NCBI GenBank assembly: GCA_934486495.1
Contig: CAKSPW010000078.1
Location: 1-9,247, forward strand
Source: an uncultured Clostridia bacterium
GTDB taxonomy: Bacteria; Bacillota; Clostridia; UBA1381
Reading direction: 5' to 3'
DNA: 9,247 nucleotides
Notes under the pieces: generated by a model
The model's input: the letters and a program-made list of their open reading frames with translations, nothing else
Told to the model about the DNA's origin: nothing
The model's database searches: none
Position numbers and translations under genes: made by a program
In this document: one piece after another, positions 1 through 6,467 of the stretch
Layout of the letters: every line of letters begins with the position of its first letter
Position numbering within the stretch: position 1 is the first letter of the stretch

Positions 1-709
1 TCTTATTTATGTTGTCGGCGGTAATGTTTCTTTTTTTGCATATTGCGTCAAACAGCTCCGCCAAAACATCCGAGTCTATTGCGCCGGTTATATAATGATG
101 TTTAAAAGAGAAAATATTCTCATGTTCCTCTTGCTTATCCTGCAAAAAAGAGCCTATTACTCCGCACGGTGCTGCTTCGGAGAAAAAGTCAGTTACATCT
201 GTAATATCGGATATATTAATAGTGTCGCTTCTGCTGTATAAAACACGTCTACCTATTTTTTCGGTATCTATAATGCCCTCTTTTGTATATTCTTTGAGCT
301 TTTTTCTTATTGTCGATTCGTCAAAAATCATTTTCATATTAAGCCGCTCGTCAATCTTTTCTATAAGCTCCGAAAGAGTCAGCTTTATGTTGCTGTCACA
401 AAGTATATCAAAAAGGACGAAATGCAATGTTATGTCGCCGTCAGTAAAACTCTTTGCTTTCCATGCACGATAAAGCGGATTGCTTTTTGCAGTTCTCGAA
501 TCAACGGATATAAAAACTTTTTTCCCGTTCGGCTCTTGTGTAAAATGCATATAATCTCCGAGCCAGCTTTCTATTCTGCGGCGTTCGTCATCGTATGAGC
601 GCGCGCTTTTTGCCGAGTATTCGTTTCTGCTTTTAAAACCGTAAACGTAAAATTCACGCATATACGCACGTATCTTTTCAAAATTTTTAATAAGCTCGCT
701 GTACGCCAA
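1..709 (-). CDS. WYL-domain-family transcriptional regulator, N-terminal part (3' end outside window)
   Basis: The first 236 codons are open and run off the left edge. The protein begins MAYSELIKNFEKIRAYMREF and continues with a basic stretch containing RSYDDERRRIESWLGDYM and then SVDSRTAKSNPLYRAWKAKS. I recognise this from memory as the N-terminal region of a clostridial family of WYL-domain regulators. The next part, about residues 110-160 (LTLSELIEKI to IIDTEKIGRRVLYS), reads like a winged helix-turn-helix for DNA binding. The WYL effector-sensing domain, which in other members binds nucleotides or other ligands, would lie beyond the window and is not seen. The start must be TTG at 709: the codon directly before it is an in-frame TAA (710-712), a GAGG Shine-Dalgarno sits 8 bases upstream, and the next Met is only at about residue 17. 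It lies 202 bp after prs on the same strand. Its regulatory target is unknown. Confidence 0.75.
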   Translation of the reverse strand, partial: MAYSELIKNFEKIRAYMREFYVYGFKSRNEYSAKSARSYDDERRRIESWLGDYMHFTQEPNGKKVFISVDSRTAKSNPLYRAWKAKSFTDGDITLHFVLFDILCDSNIKLTLSELIEKIDERLNMKMIFDESTIRKKLKEYTKEGIIDTEKIGRRVLYSRSDTINISDITDVTDFFSEAAPCGVIGSFLQDKQEEHENIFSFKHHYITGAIDSDVLAELFDAICKKRNITADNINK

Positions 710-721
710 TTATACCGCCTC
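709..721 (-). promoter_or_regulatory. Ribosome binding site and TTG start of the WYL gene
   Basis: On the minus strand GAGGCGG is followed by TATAA and TTG. GAGG occupies 718-721, leaving 8 bases to the TTG at 709-707. A TAA stop immediately precedes the TTG in frame, which fixes the start. A TTG start with a modest Shine-Dalgarno suggests low translation, as is common for regulators. Confidence 0.65.
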
Positions 722-737
722 GTTTCATAAAAGATTA

Positions 738-766
738 GCGGCGGAAATGCCTTTATGCACCGCCGC
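738..766 (-). terminator. GC-rich hairpin between prs and the WYL gene, possible terminator or leader structure
   Basis: Seven-base perfect arms, GCGGCGG and CCGCCGC (738-744 with 760-766), enclose a 15-base loop that can add three more pairs (748-750 with 757-759). Read leftward, the hairpin is followed by TAATCTTTT, a poor but present U-rich tail, so it could end prs transcription. It ends only about 17 bases before the WYL Shine-Dalgarno, so any transcript of that gene coming from further upstream must pass through it. It may therefore be a leaky terminator or a leader hairpin. In the rightward direction the T-rich run is too distant for a standard terminator. Confidence 0.4.
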
Positions 767-776
767 CGCCAAGTTG

Positions 777-805
777 ACTATTTTATGTTTTTTATCCCGT
801 GACAA
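777..805 (-). promoter_or_regulatory. Weak candidate promoter for the WYL gene
   Basis: On the minus strand TTGTCA (800-805) and AATAGT (777-782) are separated by exactly 17 bases. The -35 matches the SigmaA consensus at 5 of 6 positions and the -10 at 4 of 6. Transcription would begin near 770, just before the hairpin at 738-766, placing that hairpin at the very 5' end of the message. The sequence is AT-rich, so a chance match is quite possible. Confidence 0.25.
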
Positions 806-911
806 ACTATTTCACATCTTTAAAGTGTACCGATATAAGTAACCGGTTGCGCCGAATACTTTCTTCTGACGAATTGAAAATTCCGCCAAAGCGTCAAAAC
901 ATCTCCGCCGC

Positions 912-2036
912 TTATTTGCTAACCTTATCGATAAGGTTTTGAATTTTCTGTACCGGGTTAAGAAGATCGCTTATTGTATTGTCGTGGTTAATTGTATTAA
1001 TAAGAAGCGAAATATATTTTGCAAGTTCAACCTCACAATACCATTTTCTGTCCTTAAGTCCCGGATTTCTGTATACAAGATTTGTTGTAAACACCTTATT
1101 TATAATTCCTTCGTCATATGCACGGTCAAATACCTCAAGTCCATTTGTGAAAAGTCCGAATGAAGTAAATACGAAAATTCTGTTCGCACCCATAGCTTTT
1201 ATCTTGCTTGCAACGTCAATCATCGACTCTCCGCTTGCAATCATATCGTCAACAATAATTACATCCTTGCCCGATACATCTCTGCCGAGATATTCATGAG
1301 CTTCAATCGGGTTTTTGCCGTCGATTACTACGCTGTAATTTCTTCTCTTATAGAACATACCCAAATCAAGCTTAAGCACTGCCGAGTAGTACATAGAACG
1401 TGACATACCGCCCTCGTCCGGTGAAATAACAATGGTTTTTTCTTTATTAAGCTCAATATCGGGAACAGCTCTTACAAGTGCCTTAATCATCTGATATGTC
1501 GGCTGAACGTTATCGAATCCCGAATGCGGAATTGCGTTTTGGATACGCGGATCGTGCGCATCAAACGTAATGATATTGGTAACGCCCATATGCACAAGCT
1601 CATGAAGCATCATAGCGGCATCGAGTGATTCACGTCCCGAACGTCTGTGTTGTCTGCCCTCGTAAAGCATAGGCATTACAACGGTAACTCGTCTTGCCTT
1701 TCCGCCCATTGCGGATATAATTCTCTTAAGGTCCTGAAAATGATCGTCAGGACTCATATGATTTTCATAGCCGTACATTTTATATGTTACGCCGTGGTTG
1801 AAAACATCGCAAATGATAAATACATCATGACCTCTTACGGTTTGTCCTATAACACTCTTTGCCTCACCCGTACCGAAACGCGGGCAGGTAACCTTTGTGA
1901 TGTAGCTTTCCTCGTCCTCAAACTCACGGAAGGTTTTAAGGTACCTGTCTATTTTGGCTGTCAGCTCCTCCGTACCTTTCATGCTGATTATGCTCAGCTT
2001 GCCGTAAATAGGCGTGTCCTCAATATTATTTGGCAT
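912..2036 (-). CDS. prs: Ribose-phosphate diphosphokinase (PRPP synthetase), long clostridial form
   Basis: Cytosolic enzyme making 5-phosphoribosyl 1-diphosphate from ribose 5-phosphate and ATP, the precursor for purines, pyrimidines, NAD, histidine and tryptophan. The 374-residue protein carries the family signatures in order: RVTVVMPMLYEGRQHRRSGR at about 116-135 (ATP-binding region), TFDAHDPRIQ at 157-166 (pyrophosphate region), SPDEGGMSR at 205-213, the catalytic flexible loop with K230-R231-R232, and the PRPP-binding loop VIIVDDMIASGES at 259-271. It is about 55 residues longer than the usual 310-320 of class I enzymes, with an N-terminal extension and small insertions. I recall similar long forms in other clostridia, so it is probably the main Prs rather than a broken copy. 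The ATG start is preceded by AGAAAGGA, about 11 bases upstream. It has its own promoter at 2110-2138, separate from the pst operon. Confidence 0.93.
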   Translation of the reverse strand: MPNNIEDTPIYGKLSIISMKGTEELTAKIDRYLKTFREFEDEESYITKVTCPRFGTGEAKSVIGQTVRGHDVFIICDVFNHGVTYKMYGYENHMSPDDHFQDLKRIISAMGGKARRVTVVMPMLYEGRQHRRSGRESLDAAMMLHELVHMGVTNIITFDAHDPRIQNAIPHSGFDNVQPTYQMIKALVRAVPDIELNKEKTIVISPDEGGMSRSMYYSAVLKLDLGMFYKRRNYSVVIDGKNPIEAHEYLGRDVSGKDVIIVDDMIASGESMIDVASKIKAMGANRIFVFTSFGLFTNGLEVFDRAYDEGIINKVFTTNLVYRNPGLKDRKWYCEVELAKYISLLINTINHDNTISDLLNPVQKIQNLIDKVSK

Positions 2037-2109
2037 TAAAAATCAAATCCTTTCTGTAAAACACCGTGTCGCCGCCGTTGCGACTCTTTGCTTTTTATCC
2101 CGTATATAT

Positions 2110-2138
2110 ACTATATCATATAAATCGACAATTTTCAA
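2110..2138 (-). promoter_or_regulatory. SigmaA-type promoter of prs
   Basis: On the minus strand TTGAAA (2133-2138) and TATAGT (2110-2115) are separated by exactly 17 bases. Transcription would start near 2103, giving a leader of about 67 bases before prs. The -35 element lies inside an inverted repeat (2131-2153), which suggests regulation of this promoter. Confidence 0.7.
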
Positions 2139-2153
2139 GAGTAATTTGAAAAT
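2131..2153. repeat. Perfect inverted repeat over the prs -35 element, possible operator
   Basis: ATTTTCAA (2131-2138) and TTGAAAAT (2146-2153) are perfect 8-base inverted arms around a 7-base spacer. One arm contains the whole -35 hexamer of the prs promoter. Arm length and centre-to-centre distance (about 15 bases) fit a dimeric repressor, but the bases are AT-rich and no regulator can be named. Confidence 0.4.
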
Positions 2154-2273
2154 ATAAAATATTTTGTGCTATTTATATAGAAATAAAACGGATTTCAAAA
2201 AATTAATAAAATAATCATATATTTTATTATTAAAAAGCTGCGTTACAGATAAGGATTTTTTTAATTACCGTAT

Positions 2274-2930
2274 TTAGTTTTCATCTAAGGTTTTATGCTT
2301 TCCGGTTATGGAATATATAACCCATTCGGCAATGTTTTCGGCATGGTCGCCTATACGCTCGAAATATTTTGCTATCATAAGCAAATCAATAAGAGCCTCC
2401 GCATTTTCGTCGTTTTCGCTTTTAACTCTTGAAATAAGCTCGCCCTTTACGGTAGAAAACAGGTTGTCGACAACATCGTCGCATTTTATAACCGAATATG
2501 CAATTGACAAATCCTTTTTCACAAACGAGTCTATACTGCTTGTCACCATGCTGATTGTTTTGCGTGCCATATCGGCTATGTGTACCTTGCCGAGTATATT
2601 GCTCTGTCTTACAAAATCCGCCATTTCCGCTATATCCGACGCCTGATCGCCTATTCTCTCCATATCCGATATCATCTTAAGCGCCGACGATACAACTCTT
2701 AAATCACTTGCAACCGGTTGCTGGCGCAGGAAAATTTTCATGCAAAGATTTTCGATATCTCTTTCCTTTTGGTCAATCTGCTTATCAGCGTCAAAGACGT
2801 TACTCCTCAATGAAACGTCATTATCAATCAAATATTTTGCCGCCGAGGATATAGCGTCCTCGCAAAGTGCACCCATTATTATAAGCTCCGAATTCAGCTC
2901 CGACAGCTGCTCATCCAAACGATTTCTCAT
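2274..2930 (-). CDS. phoU: Phosphate signalling and uptake regulator PhoU
   Basis: PhoU is a cytoplasmic, helical, metal-binding protein that links the Pst transporter to the Pho two-component system and restrains phosphate uptake when phosphate is plentiful. The 218-residue length is normal. The two tandem three-helix PhoU repeats are visible through their signatures ERIGDQASDIAE (91-102) and ERIGDHAENIAEW (191-203), whose acidic residues form the metal sites. It is the last gene of the pst operon. Its ATG overlaps the pstB stop in a TAATG arrangement, and an AGGGAGG Shine-Dalgarno sits inside the end of pstB (about 2939-2945), so its translation is probably coupled to PstB. After the stop there is no convincing terminator before prs. 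Confidence 0.95.
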   Translation of the reverse strand: MRNRLDEQLSELNSELIIMGALCEDAISSAAKYLIDNDVSLRSNVFDADKQIDQKERDIENLCMKIFLRQQPVASDLRVVSSALKMISDMERIGDQASDIAEMADFVRQSNILGKVHIADMARKTISMVTSSIDSFVKKDLSIAYSVIKCDDVVDNLFSTVKGELISRVKSENDENAEALIDLLMIAKYFERIGDHAENIAEWVIYSITGKHKTLDEN

Positions 2931-3682
2931 TATCCGAACCTCCCTGTTATATAATCCTCCGTACGCTTGTCTTTCGGAGTCTGAAACATTTTTGTCGTAT
3001 AATCAAACTCAACCAATTCTCCGAGAAGGAAAAAAGCCGTTTTATCCGCAATTCTTGCCGCCTGCTGCATATTGTGAGTAACGGTTATGATTGTATACTT
3101 TTCTCTAAGCTCAAGCGCAAGGTCCTCTATTTTTGACGTTGAAATAGGATCGAGCGCACTTGTCGGCTCATCCATAAGAAGAATCTCCGGCTCGACTGCC
3201 AACGCACGGGCGATACACAGTCTTTGCTGCTGTCCTCCGCTCATCGACAGCGCACTTTTTTTAAGTCTGTCCTTGCATTCGTCCCATATTGCCGCACGGC
3301 GAAGCGATTGCTCCACTATTTCATCGAGCTTTACCCTCGACCTTATTCCGTGTATTCTCGGTCCATAGGCTATATTGTCGTAAATGCTCATCGGAAACGG
3401 ATTCGGCTTTTGAAAAACCATGCCGACACGCTTTCTAAGCTCCGTAACGTCAAAATCTTTATATATATCGGTACCGTCAAGAGTGATTTGCCCTTGTATT
3501 TTGCAGCCCTCAATCAAGTCGTTCATTCGGTTGAGCGTTTTCAAAAAAGTCGATTTTCCGCATCCCGACGGACCTATCAGTGCTGTTATTTGATTTTTCG
3601 GAAGATTTATGTTAATGTTGTGCAGTGCATGATTTGTGCCGTACCATAAATTCAGATTTTGAACATTTATTATATCGTCCAT
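2930..3682 (-). CDS. pstB: Phosphate ABC transporter ATP-binding protein PstB
   Basis: ATPase that powers phosphate import through PstC-PstA, acting at the inner face of the membrane. All ABC motifs are intact in 250 residues: Walker A GPSGCGKST (37-45), Q-loop Q91 in VFQKPNPFPMSIYDN, signature SMSGGQQQR (146-154), Walker B ILLMDEP (167-173), D-loop SALD (175-178) and the switch histidine H203 in TVTHN. The QKPNPFPMSIYDN segment and the C-terminal DYITGRFG ending are characteristic of PstB as opposed to other ABC ATPases. The start lies one base after the pstA stop, with an AAAGGAGG Shine-Dalgarno inside the last codons of pstA. The end overlaps phoU by one base. Confidence 0.97.
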   Translation of the reverse strand: MDDIINVQNLNLWYGTNHALHNININLPKNQITALIGPSGCGKSTFLKTLNRMNDLIEGCKIQGQITLDGTDIYKDFDVTELRKRVGMVFQKPNPFPMSIYDNIAYGPRIHGIRSRVKLDEIVEQSLRRAAIWDECKDRLKKSALSMSGGQQQRLCIARALAVEPEILLMDEPTSALDPISTSKIEDLALELREKYTIITVTHNMQQAARIADKTAFFLLGELVEFDYTTKMFQTPKDKRTEDYITGRFG

Positions 3683-3683
3683 A

Positions 3684-4532
3684 TCACTTTCCTCCTTTTT
3701 GCAAAGTTTTTGCCGCCGCAGCGGACAAAGTATTAATTATAAATGTAAGTATTAAAAGTATAACCGCTATTGCAAATGCAATATCAAAATCTCCTCGTTC
3801 CTTTGCGTACATATAAAGTGCAACGGTTAGCGTTGAGCCTGCCCTGTTCGGCTTCGGAGCGGATAAAAATCCGATTATTTCGTTTGCCATTCCCGATGTA
3901 AACAAAAGTGCCGCACTCTCTCCGACTATTCGTCCGACAGCCAAAATACAGCCTGTTACAATGCCGTTTACAGATGACGGAAGCACAACCGAACTTATCA
4001 TTTTCCACTTGCCGCTGCCAAGCGCAAGCGCACCCTCACGATAGCTGTCGGGTACTGTTTTAAGGCTTTCCTGAACTGTTCGGATTATTGTCGGCAGCGT
4101 CATGATAACGAGAGTCATTGCGCCGGCTATAAGGCTTGTCCCGAACGAAAAAAGCTGAACAAATATAAGCATACCCACAAGACCGTAAATGATTGACGGT
4201 ATTCCGGCGAGCGTTTCCGTTGCAAGCTCGACAATGTTTACAAGACGCTTGTTTTTCGCGTATTCGTTTAAATATATTGCCGCGCCTATACCAAGCGGAA
4301 GCACAACCAAAAGCGTCATTATTATAATATAGAGCGTGTTTAAAATATTCGGAAGTATTCCGACCGTTTCACGCACCAGACTCGGCTTTGTCGTCAAAAG
4401 CTTAACCGATATGTAAGGCACGCCCCTATATAATATGTAGCCTATAAGAAACGCAAGAAAAACCAAAATAATCCCTGCCGCAATATACATTATAACGTTT
4501 AATATAAAATCCTTAAGCTTTCTTTTAAGCAT
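3684..4532 (-). CDS. pstA: Phosphate ABC transporter permease PstA
   Basis: Integral membrane permease that pairs with PstC to form the phosphate channel. The protein has 282 residues, the usual size, with about six hydrophobic segments (roughly 12-35, 60-88, 106-128, 134-152, 190-212 and 248-275). The cytoplasmic EAA loop that contacts PstB is seen as REGALALGSGKWKMISSVVL (165-184). TETLAGIPSIIYGLVGML (105-122) is typical of Pst permeases. The ATG has a GGAG Shine-Dalgarno 7 bases upstream that overlaps the pstC stop codon; the gap to pstC is 10 bases. The final codons hold the strong ribosome binding site of pstB. Order and homology place it as PstA rather than PstC. Confidence 0.95.
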   Translation of the reverse strand: MLKRKLKDFILNVIMYIAAGIILVFLAFLIGYILYRGVPYISVKLLTTKPSLVRETVGILPNILNTLYIIIMTLLVVLPLGIGAAIYLNEYAKNKRLVNIVELATETLAGIPSIIYGLVGMLIFVQLFSFGTSLIAGAMTLVIMTLPTIIRTVQESLKTVPDSYREGALALGSGKWKMISSVVLPSSVNGIVTGCILAVGRIVGESAALLFTSGMANEIIGFLSAPKPNRAGSTLTVALYMYAKERGDFDIAFAIAVILLILTFIINTLSAAAAKTLQKGGK

Positions 4533-4542
4533 ATGAATACTC

Positions 4543-5394
4543 CTATCGACGCTTCTTAATAATATTAAGAACTATGTTAATGATCAGTATAAATACAAAC
4601 AGCACAAGGGCAATGGAAAAAAGCGCTTGCCTTTGAAGTCCCGACGAATATGACATTTCCGACGCAACCGCCGTTGTAAGAAATCTTACGCTTTTAAATA
4701 TGCCCGGCATATTGGGCGCATTTCCTGAAACCATCATAACTGCCATTGCCTCTCCTATGGCTCTGCCGATACCGAGAACGATAGAAGTGTTTATTCCGCT
4801 TTTTGCCGCCGGTACAACAACCTTGAAAACTGTTTCCGTTTTTGTCGCACCGAGTGCAAGAGAGCCTTCCGTATACTCTCTCGGCACCGCCTTTATTGCC
4901 GTTTGCGACACGCTTATTACCGACGGCATAATCATAATCGACAAAACTAATATTGCCGAAAACAGATTTGCGCCGTCCGCAAGATTAAATGCTTCTCTGA
5001 CTGTCGGGACGATTATAATCATTCCTACAAGTCCGTAAACAACCGACGGTATTCCGGCAAGCAATTCGGTCGCCGAAATAATTATGCCGCCTATTTTCCT
5101 CGGTGCAAACTCAGATACATATATTGCGCACATAAGTCCTATCGGCACGCCTATGATTATTGCGCCGAGCGTACCGAAAACCGAGCTTAACACAAACGGA
5201 AGTATTCCGTAGCTTGCCTCGGCGGCAGTCGGCTTCCATGTTTGGCAAAACAGGAATTTTGTAATGCCTATTTCCTTTATTGCAGGCACGCCGGATACAA
5301 GAAGAAATACCGTTATTATAGTTACAAACGCAAGCGCCGCAAGTCCGCACAGCGTAAGCAGCGCCCGCATTACATTTTCTTTTGCCTTATGCAT
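4543..5394 (-). CDS. pstC: Phosphate ABC transporter permease PstC
   Basis: First permease subunit of the phosphate importer. It has 283 residues with about six membrane segments (roughly 12-35, 62-95, 108-130, 143-163, 198-222 and 256-280). TELLAGIPSVVYGLVGMI (109-126) and the EAA loop EGSLALGATKTETVFKVVVP (176-195) identify it. GITKFLFCQTWKP (43-55) matches the PstC-type N-terminal periplasmic loop. The start ATG shares its A with the pstS stop (TAATG). Unlike its neighbours it has no clear Shine-Dalgarno, so translation probably depends on ribosomes finishing pstS, which would give less permease than binding protein. Confidence 0.95.
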   Translation of the reverse strand: MHKAKENVMRALLTLCGLAALAFVTIITVFLLVSGVPAIKEIGITKFLFCQTWKPTAAEASYGILPFVLSSVFGTLGAIIIGVPIGLMCAIYVSEFAPRKIGGIIISATELLAGIPSVVYGLVGMIIIVPTVREAFNLADGANLFSAILVLSIMIMPSVISVSQTAIKAVPREYTEGSLALGATKTETVFKVVVPAAKSGINTSIVLGIGRAIGEAMAVMMVSGNAPNMPGIFKSVRFLTTAVASEMSYSSGLQRQALFSIALVLFVFILIINIVLNIIKKRR

Positions 5395-6230
5395 TATCTT
5401 ATTACAGGAATTGCACCTGCTTTTTCAATTAAATCGTCTGCTGCTTCACTTGTTGCAAAATCGAAGAATTTTTGAGCGGCATCCGAAAGCTTTACTCCTT
5501 TTTTTGTTACAAGCACAAAATCTCTCTGTACCTTGTACGTTCCGTTTTGGATTGTTTCCTTTGACGGCGTAACGTTATCCACACTCAAAACCTTAACATT
5601 GTCCTTTACCGCCGCAAGCGATGCATAGCCGATAGCATTGGGGTTTGAAGATACCGTTTGGATAACATCACCGGTTGATGTAAGCTCCTGATTATATTTG
5701 CACTTATCCTTTATGCCGGTTATCGACTCAAAGCCGTCTCTTGTACCCGAAGCCGCCTCACGTCCGATTAAAACTATCGGTGCATCACCGCCTCCGACCT
5801 CGCTCCAATTCGTAATCTCGCCGGTGTATATTTTTGAAAGCTTTTCAAGAGAAATATCGGCTGTCTTATTCTCGGGATTAACGACAATTGCAATTCCGTC
5901 TATCGCAACAACTGTTCCGTCAAGCGTTGATTTTTCGTCGTCCTTGAGGTCACGGCTTGAAAGACCTATATCGCATCTCCCTTCGCTTACGGCCTGAATG
6001 CCCGAGCCTGAGCCTGTCGGGTTATATGTAACGTTGACATTTTTGTTATCCTCCATATAGCTCTCGCTCAAATATCCTATAACCTTCTCCATTGACGTCG
6101 AGCCGTCGGTGGATACTGTACTTTGAGTATTCTCGCTTTGCTTTGTGCCTGCTGCATCATCTTTCGGCGCACAGCCTGCAAAAGCGGATAAAATTGCCGC
6201 CGATAAAATTAATGATAATACTTTTTTCAT
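5394..6230 (-). CDS. pstS: Phosphate-binding lipoprotein PstS
   Basis: Extracytoplasmic receptor that binds orthophosphate and delivers it to PstC-PstA. The 278-residue precursor has a lipoprotein signal peptide: MKKVLSLILS, a hydrophobic core, and a lipobox FAGC with the lipidated Cys at residue 20. Phe at the -3 position is less common than Leu, Val or Ile. A Ser/Thr-rich linker follows. Phosphate-site motifs are STDGSTSMEK (40-49), TGSGSG (72-77), DIGLSSRDL (87-95) and REAASGTRDGFE (157-168), with NAIGYASLAAV (198-208) near the hinge. The ATG has a GGGAG Shine-Dalgarno about 9 bases upstream. It is the first gene of the operon, behind a promoter with Pho boxes. Confidence 0.96.
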   Translation of the reverse strand: MKKVLSLILSAAILSAFAGCAPKDDAAGTKQSENTQSTVSTDGSTSMEKVIGYLSESYMEDNKNVNVTYNPTGSGSGIQAVSEGRCDIGLSSRDLKDDEKSTLDGTVVAIDGIAIVVNPENKTADISLEKLSKIYTGEITNWSEVGGGDAPIVLIGREAASGTRDGFESITGIKDKCKYNQELTSTGDVIQTVSSNPNAIGYASLAAVKDNVKVLSVDNVTPSKETIQNGTYKVQRDFVLVTKKGVKLSDAAQKFFDFATSEAADDLIEKAGAIPVIR

Positions 6231-6275
6231 AATAAAACACTCCCAAAATTCTTTTTATTTGTTTGTTACAAGCAT

Positions 6276-6304
6276 ATTATACTCCCTTGTATGTTAAATG
6301 TAAA
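6276..6304 (-). promoter_or_regulatory. SigmaA-type promoter of the pst operon
   Basis: On the minus strand TTTACA (6299-6304) and a perfect TATAAT (6276-6281) are separated by 17 bases. Transcription would start near 6269, giving a leader of about 39 bases before pstS. The -35 hexamer also fits the PhoP half-site consensus, and another TTAACA lies inside the spacer. Confidence 0.75.
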
Positions 6305-6331
6305 AGAGAGTTCATGTTAAATGTATGTTAA
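6288..6331 (-). promoter_or_regulatory. Pho-box cluster (PhoP-type TTAACA direct repeats) at the pst promoter
   Basis: Four same-strand hexamers match the Gram-positive PhoP consensus TT(A/C/T)ACA: TTAACA at 6326-6331, TTAACA at 6315-6320, TTTACA at 6299-6304 (also the -35) and TTAACA at 6292-6297. The first two are 11 bases apart, the classical one-helical-turn spacing; the others are 16 and 7 bases apart. The 10-mer TTAACATACA occurs twice (6322-6331 and 6288-6297), 34 bases apart. The cluster fits induction of pst by a phosphorylated PhoP under phosphate limitation. No phoP or phoR is in the window. Confidence 0.7.
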
Positions 6332-6382
6332 CCGCAGCGTTTAACGATTTTATAAAATATGCACACAATTTAAAAAATACTA

Positions 6383-6411
6383 TTTACAAAGCAAGAATTA
6401 TATAGTATAAT
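6383..6411 (+). promoter_or_regulatory. SigmaA-type promoter of the rightward operon
   Basis: TTTACA (6383-6388) and a perfect TATAAT (6406-6411) are separated by 17 bases. Transcription would begin near 6418, giving a leader of about 50 bases before the foldase gene. Its -35 is 78 bases from the pst -35, back to back, so the Pho cluster lies upstream of this promoter as well. Confidence 0.75.
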
Positions 6412-6467
6412 GGTTGTGTATGATTTTAAAAAAAATTAGCATTAAATTTAAATAAAGGAGCTTTAAC

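Noticed and set aside
222..473. Plus-strand open frame of 83 codons
   Set aside because: It lies entirely antisense to the WYL-family gene, whose frame is open and recognisable; no ribosome binding site or family resemblance.
709..714. TATAAT overlapping the WYL start codon as a -10 element
   Set aside because: The region 17 bases upstream reads AATCTT, not a -35, and a start there would lie after the ribosome binding site.
867..896. Compound inverted repeat after prs (TGACG with CGTCA, inner GAATT with AATTC) as a terminator
   Set aside because: The stems are short and asymmetric, and read leftward no U-rich tract follows, so termination is not supported.
1647..2039. Plus-strand open frame of 130 codons
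   Set aside because: Antisense to the 5' part of prs, which has clear catalytic motifs; the frame is a shadow of it.
2238..2248. Small hairpin CTG-N5-CAG followed leftward by CTTTTT as the pst operon terminator
   Set aside because: Only three base pairs in the stem; too weak for an intrinsic terminator despite the T run. Read-through into prs remains possible.
2710..2721. 12-base perfect palindrome GCAACCGGTTGC within phoU
   Set aside because: It sits inside a conserved coding stretch (QQPVA) and a single 12-base palindrome is within chance expectation for this length of DNA.
3224..3649. Plus-strand open frame of 141 codons
   Set aside because: Antisense to pstB, which has every ABC motif; low-complexity translation with no recognisable domain.
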